Shown here: in pieces, positions 59,901 to 64,000 of the stretch | Position numbering within the stretch: position 1 is the stretch's first letter | Layout: every line of letters begins with the position of its first letter | NCBI GenBank assembly: GCA_037043235.1 | Contig: JAWRVZ010000016.1 | Coordinates: 3,911,501 to 3,975,500, forward strand | DNA: 64,000 nucleotides | Origin: Rhodeus uyekii | Taxonomy: Eukaryota > Chordata > Actinopteri > Cypriniformes > Acheilognathidae | Reading direction: 5' to 3' | Position numbers and translations under genes: made by a program | The notes under the pieces: generated by a model | Database searches by the model: none | Told to the model about the DNA's origin: nothing | Seen by the model: only the letters and a program-made list of their open reading frames with translations

Positions 59901-62499
59901 AGACGATTAAGCGTGCAATCGCTTATTGGTTTATCCGCTCGACATACTGGAAGAGAATTGAAATTCTGCAATGAGACGTTTTGTTTGGCAAATTTTACGA
60001 GTGTTATGCGGCCTGAAGTTTTTCTATGTAGTAACAGTTGAATGAATAGAAAAACTGTATTGGAATCTGAAGAATCTAATTTATCATTTTTACTAGTGGA
60101 TTTGTCGAAGCCTGGGAGTGTCCCTGTGGGTCTTTAAAAATCACCGGAAAAACACCATCTTGGTTTGATCTTTTAGCGCTCGCTTCTGGCCCTGCCTAGA
60201 GTGTATTCTGGAATTCTGCTCTTCGTTCTTCCTTTTGATCCATGCTTTTTCCAGCCCAGTGTGTCATACAGGAAGTCTGCTCATTCTGTCCAAACTTGCC
60301 TTCAGAGGCTAAATCCGTTTGAATTTCCTGCAGGCTAAAAGAAGCAGCCGGAAGTCCATGTTACCCACGCTTGATTGTTTCTGTAGCGCTCATGAATAAG
60401 TCCATTTATCGTTTGATTTTTGCTACATGCTTTTGGTTCTTAGAGTACAATAAAACAGAAAGATTTAAATTTGTGGCCATAAGAATAATCTAGGACAGGG
60501 GTGGGCAAACTACGGCCCGCGGGCCATATCCGGCCCGTTGGGCTTTTTAATCTGGCCCGCCGAACTTGCCGAACCTGTATTAAACCTCCTTCATTTTACA
60601 TTTCCCTGTAATGTCACTCTGTCGCGGCTGCAAGCGGCAGTGGCGCTGAAGCTGTGTTGGAGAGTAGGCGTGTGTCACAAACCCCTCTACACCCCCCTTT
60701 AATGGCGTTAATTCCGTGTTAAAAGGGAACGAGCGCAAAACTGATGTTTGCGCGCGCGTAAATAAGGGTACCCGCGAGCTCACTTTAATCATTTGCACGC
60801 GCGTGATATCTAATCTGCGCGCGCGCGAACATTCGCCCGCTCTCGAGTGCTGTTTTTGCTCGCACGAGCACTTTTACTTTTGTCAGTCGTGGGGCGGGGC
60901 TTGCTCTTGTAATAGTAACATCAAACGTCATTGGTTAGTTCTCTTTTTTCCAGAGGTCAGTTGTGATTGGATGCCTGTGTTTGTCAATCTAGAGCTGAGG
61001 CAAATATACGATTCAGTCACATTGCATATTATGGTTTTTCTGTCAATTAAATTGTATTAATATTGTTTTATTGTAATTTCACGTGTCCCAGTCGAGTGAT
61101 TTAAGACCAAACTATACTTTATACAGGTTTTCTAGGATTTCTTATAAGTAAATGCACAGGTACGACCTTCCCCCCGGCCCCTCTGTCAATTTTAAGAAAC
61201 CAATGTGGCCCGCGCGACAAATAGTTTGCCCACCCCTGATCTAGGATCTCAGAAAAGATCGCACAGTCTTGTTTGGTGCACAAACCTTCACGATAAATAC
61301 CGATATGGCGGTATTTTTGAATTTTCATTTTTCTATGAATATTTTTTTTTAAATCCACAATTTTCAAAAATCCGCGAAGTGGCGAGGGATTACTGTATAT
61401 TCATAATTTATTATAATCCGTTAAGAGAGAGCACTTAGTGCACTTTTAACTTCAAAAACAAAAGATTTGTTGGAATAGATTTATATTTCAAATAAAAGAT
61501 GTCGTTTTGAAACTTATATTGAGAATGTAGAAAAAAACTTAAATCATGAAAAAGATTTAAGGTTTCCACAAAAAAAATATTAAGCAATGAATATCAACAT
61601 TAAGATAAGAATAAATTAAGAATAAGAACATTAAGAATGATAAATGTTTTTATAATAATCTTGAGTATCATCATATTAGTATGATTTCTGACGGATCATG
61701 TGACACTGAAGACTGGAATGATGCTGAAAATACAGCTTTACCATGACAGGAATAAATTACATTAAAACATTTTTTACGGACAACAGTATTTTTAAACTAG
61801 AAATATTTAAAAAATATATATTTTATATAAATGCAAACACAAATAAATGCAGCCTTCATTTCATTAATCTGATGTGAATAATAAGTCACGAGTACCTGCG
61901 TGTTCCAGATATGGACACACTTGTCGAAGGAGCCGCTGGCCAGGTGCCGCCCGTCTGGGCTGAACGCCACACTGTAGACGGGCTCCTGGTGTTTGGTCAG
62001 CGTGTGGATGCAGGCGCCACGCTCCGCGTCCCACAGACGCACCGTTGAGTCAAACGACGCGCTTTGGGCAGAAAACAACAGGGAAACCGCATGTTAAAAA
62101 CATCTGAAAATGCAGACAGACTTTAAATGAAGTCAATGAAAATGGGCTTTTAAAAAGGACTGGTTTTATGCACCTGGCCAGCATGAGGTTGGCATTGGGG
62201 TTGTTGGTTCCAGGGCCAGTTGGGCTCCATTTGATGGTGTAGATCTCCTTACTGTGGGCTTGCAGGTCATGAACACAAGTGTCCTGTTTCATGCTCCAAA
62301 GCTAATGTTCAATACAAAAAAACAACAACAACATTACAATGCACACTCAACAAATCGACAATGAAAACCCATTAGAAAAGGGCCAAATCATCAAAAGAGA
62401 GACGGCAGGTTGTTTGTAGCTCACTTTTAACGTCATGTCATCAGAGCAGGAGGCCAAGAGATTCCCTGTTGGATCCCATTTGATTGCATTGACTTCATT
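56238..62499 (-). CDS. tbl1xr1: TBL1-related protein 1, C-terminal WD40 exons; 5' end beyond window
   Basis: Five exons join in frame: 62499-62425, 62301-62174, 62061-61896, 56619-56518, 56264-56238, encoding the last 165 residues. They give WD40 blades NEVNAIKWDPTGNLLASCSD, MKQDTCVHDLQAHSKEIYTI (then KWSPTGPGTNNPNANLMLA), SASFDSTVRLWDAERGACIH, TKHQEPVYSVAFSPDGRHLA and ASASDGSVCVLDLRK before TGA. GTNNPNAN, GAL and PDGR favour TBL1XR1 over TBL1X. The missing N-terminus would hold the LisH/F-box-like region. Known role: NCoR/SMRT-HDAC3 corepressor subunit and adaptor for corepressor-coactivator exchange. The intron between 61896 and 56619 is 5.3 kb and mostly transposon. No further exon is visible from 62500 to 64000. 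Confidence 0.95.
57204..57847. mobile_element. MITE-type element with CACCGTATTTTCC termini
   Basis: CACCGTATTTTCCGCACTAT to CTGGAAAATACAGTGT; the GTGCGCC/GGCGCAC motif recurs near both ends. Same terminal family as 6368-6518. Confidence 0.8.
57866..57915. repeat. Perfect 50-bp palindrome
   Basis: Arms of 25 bases (57866-57890 and 57891-57915) are exact reverse complements with no spacer: AATCTAGTCAAATTTC, a TA core, then GAAATTTGACTAGATT. Confidence 0.97.
58469..59734. mobile_element. hAT element, 1.27 kb, in tbl1xr1 intron
   Basis: TAGGGATGTGC to GCACATCCCTA with a perfect 8-bp duplication GTAAGAAG (58461-58468 and 59735-59742). GACTAGTC-type motifs are subterminal. Interior carries X-box-like GTTTCCATGGCAAC at 58973-58986. 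No transposase frame. Confidence 0.93.
60496..61238. mobile_element. hAT element, 743 bp, in tbl1xr1 intron
   Basis: CAGGGGTGGGCAAACTACGG to AGTTTGCCCACCCCTG, with perfect duplication ATCTAGGA (60488-60495 and 61239-61246). Unusually CpG- and GCGCGC-rich in the middle (60735-60840). Confidence 0.95.
61320..61395. mobile_element. Terminal fragment of a Tigger-like element
   Basis: AAATCCGCGAAGTGGCGAGG then GATTACTG followed by TA; only one end is present. A similar relic (ACACCTTGAGATACGAGCAT) lies at 56330-56370. Confidence 0.5.
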
Positions 62500-62654
62500 C
62501 TGAGGATAAGGAGTGAAATAAACAGTTAATCATGCGTAACCCTATAATTTAATTTACTTTTAATTCATTCCCACCTCTCTATCACAATTGCACATTTTTT
62601 TGCTGATTTCGTTACGATAAGAACAACATTTATATTGACAATGATATTTCATTC

Positions 62655-62735
62655 ATTTTTGTAGCTCAAACGGTAGAGCCTGGGGCTAGAGACACTGAGA
62701 TCATGCGCTAGATTCACAGGGAATGCATGAACATG
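62655..62735 (+). repeat. tRNA-derived SINE fragment
   Basis: GTAGCTCAAACGGTAGAGCC resembles a tRNA A-box region and GATTCACAGGGAATGCATGA the decayed B-box and downstream part of a common cyprinid SINE. Confidence 0.5.
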
Positions 62736-62934
62736 AAATGCTTCGTTTGAATGCAGTGTTGAAAGTCTCTGTCTGATGGAGAAATCTGAATGCATTTCAA
62801 TATATTCTCAAAAAACCTATTGGATTTAATGTTTACTTCATATTTAATATGTAGGCAAAACATTTTGAAAATGTGCATCAAATACTTAATGTTTCTCAAA
62901 AGTACCAAGCAGCATAATGCTTTTCAATGACCAT

Positions 62935-64000
62935 AAATGTTTTTTAATCATCAAATCATCATATCAGAATGATTTGTGAAGGATCATGTGACGCTGAAGA
63001 CTGGAGTAATGATGCTGAAAATTCAGCTTTGATCATTATTTAAAAATAAATACATTAGAACAGTATTATTGTATTTTTGATCAAATGAACACCGTCTTGG
63101 TGACTTTTCCAAAATAATTTTTTAAATCTAAAAATAATTTAAAGTTTGCTTAATATTTTATGCATTATAATAATAATAATAATAATGTGAATTATTAATG
63201 TGCATCAAATATGATCCAGAAGGTATTTGAGATACATTTCTTTTAATCAATTGTATAATAAAATGCATTACATTAGACACAGTCTAATTAAAATTACACA
63301 AGAACAAAATTGTTCCTCAAATCACTTTAATCGCTAAATTAAATGAAACCATTTTAATTAGATATACTAAAAGGAAACAGATTAGGTATTTTTTTAAATA
63401 AATTTTCCACCATAATTTCTTCATTTAAAACGTAATTTACATATTTGCATTCATTATATTAAAATAAATACATTTATAAACTTTAATATTTACATAATCA
63501 TAATCCGATTTTTAGCTTTTGTTGGTATAAAAACTAATGTTTTAATTTACGAAAAAGGAAAATCAATCAAAATGATGCACTTTTGCTAAAGGTTCAATAG
63601 TTTGTTTTCGTGACTTCATACATCACACTTTACAGGGTTAAAAAAACCTCACTTAGTATTTCAGAAAACACCAAAATAAGCATATATCGATATTAGTCAT
63701 GTACGAGACCAGTCAATTAAACAATCCAGCTAGTCCACTTGGAAAATACTAGTTTGTTTTTGCACATTTAATGTTTTGCTTAATATGTTTACAAAGGCTA
63801 TGTTGAAATTACTGTCATGTTAAAATCACATCGTGAAATGAATATATATAACTGTACATCTACAGCAAAACAAAATCCTTTCATTTCATCTCAGGGGTTC
63901 AGAGAAACGTCCACTCGAAAGCTTACACAACCTTTCCATCAAATTAGCATAATGATTAAACTTGCTTAGGCTTATTATACTACCGATTACAAAACCATAT
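62935..64000. other. tbl1xr1 intron sequence
   Basis: Dispersed repeat at 62935-63070 (GAAGGATCATGTGACGCTGA), then AT-rich sequence with an (AAT)n run near 63168. No exon seen. Confidence 0.6.

Noticed and set aside
56238..62499. tbl1x instead of tbl1xr1
   Set aside because: Residues at GTNNPNAN, SGALV and PDGRHLA agree better with TBL1XR1, and linkage to 3q26-type genes supports it.

Overview
This is vertebrate nuclear DNA, most likely from a teleost and probably a cypriniform. It contains spliced genes with GT-AG introns, a protein set that matches human 3q26-q27, an Angel-type palindromic MITE known from zebrafish, and dense fish-style DNA transposons (pogo/Tigger-like, hAT) and LINEs. 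Five protein-coding genes are recognisable. I worked out their exons by hand; every coding exon joins in frame.

Layout. 1-15.1 kb: ccdc39 on the minus strand (ciliary coiled-coil assembly factor; 16 coding exons here, 3' end off the left edge), with introns loaded with nested transposons. An RFX X-box lies just upstream of its start codon. 15.3-22.7 kb: dcun1d1 (minus, complete, 257 aa). 22.8-24.5 kb: a two-variant minisatellite and a LINE 3' end separate dcun1d1 from the divergent gene eif4a2. 26.1-37.7 kb: eif4a2 (plus, complete, 411 aa), whose introns carry four SNORD2-like box C/D copies and two related H/ACA-like snoRNAs, plus a 2.3-kb hAT that itself contains another hAT. 41.2-42.1 kb: LINE 3' end. 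43.0-44.4 kb: b3gnt5 (minus, intronless coding region, 376 aa) with overlapping uORFs. 46.9-47.3 kb: a CpG-rich island with a perfect palindromic X-box and no assigned gene. 51.2-53.9 kb: an L2-like LINE with a deleted reverse-transcriptase core, split by a hAT with a perfect 8-bp target duplication. 54.1-64 kb: the 3' half of tbl1xr1 (minus, last five coding exons; 5' end off the right edge), with a 5.3-kb intron holding two complete hAT elements and a MITE.

The genes are not an operon and have unrelated jobs: ciliary inner dynein arm assembly (ccdc39), cullin neddylation (dcun1d1), translation initiation and snoRNA hosting (eif4a2), lacto-series glycolipid synthesis (b3gnt5) and NCoR/SMRT corepressor exchange (tbl1xr1). 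What binds them is conserved linkage. The most noteworthy signals are the snoRNA family expansion inside eif4a2, three GC-AG introns in three different genes, RFX X-boxes at ccdc39, in an orphan CpG island and inside a transposon family, the overlapping stop/start at b3gnt5, and several perfect or mosaic repeats. I saw no clear new multi-gene system.
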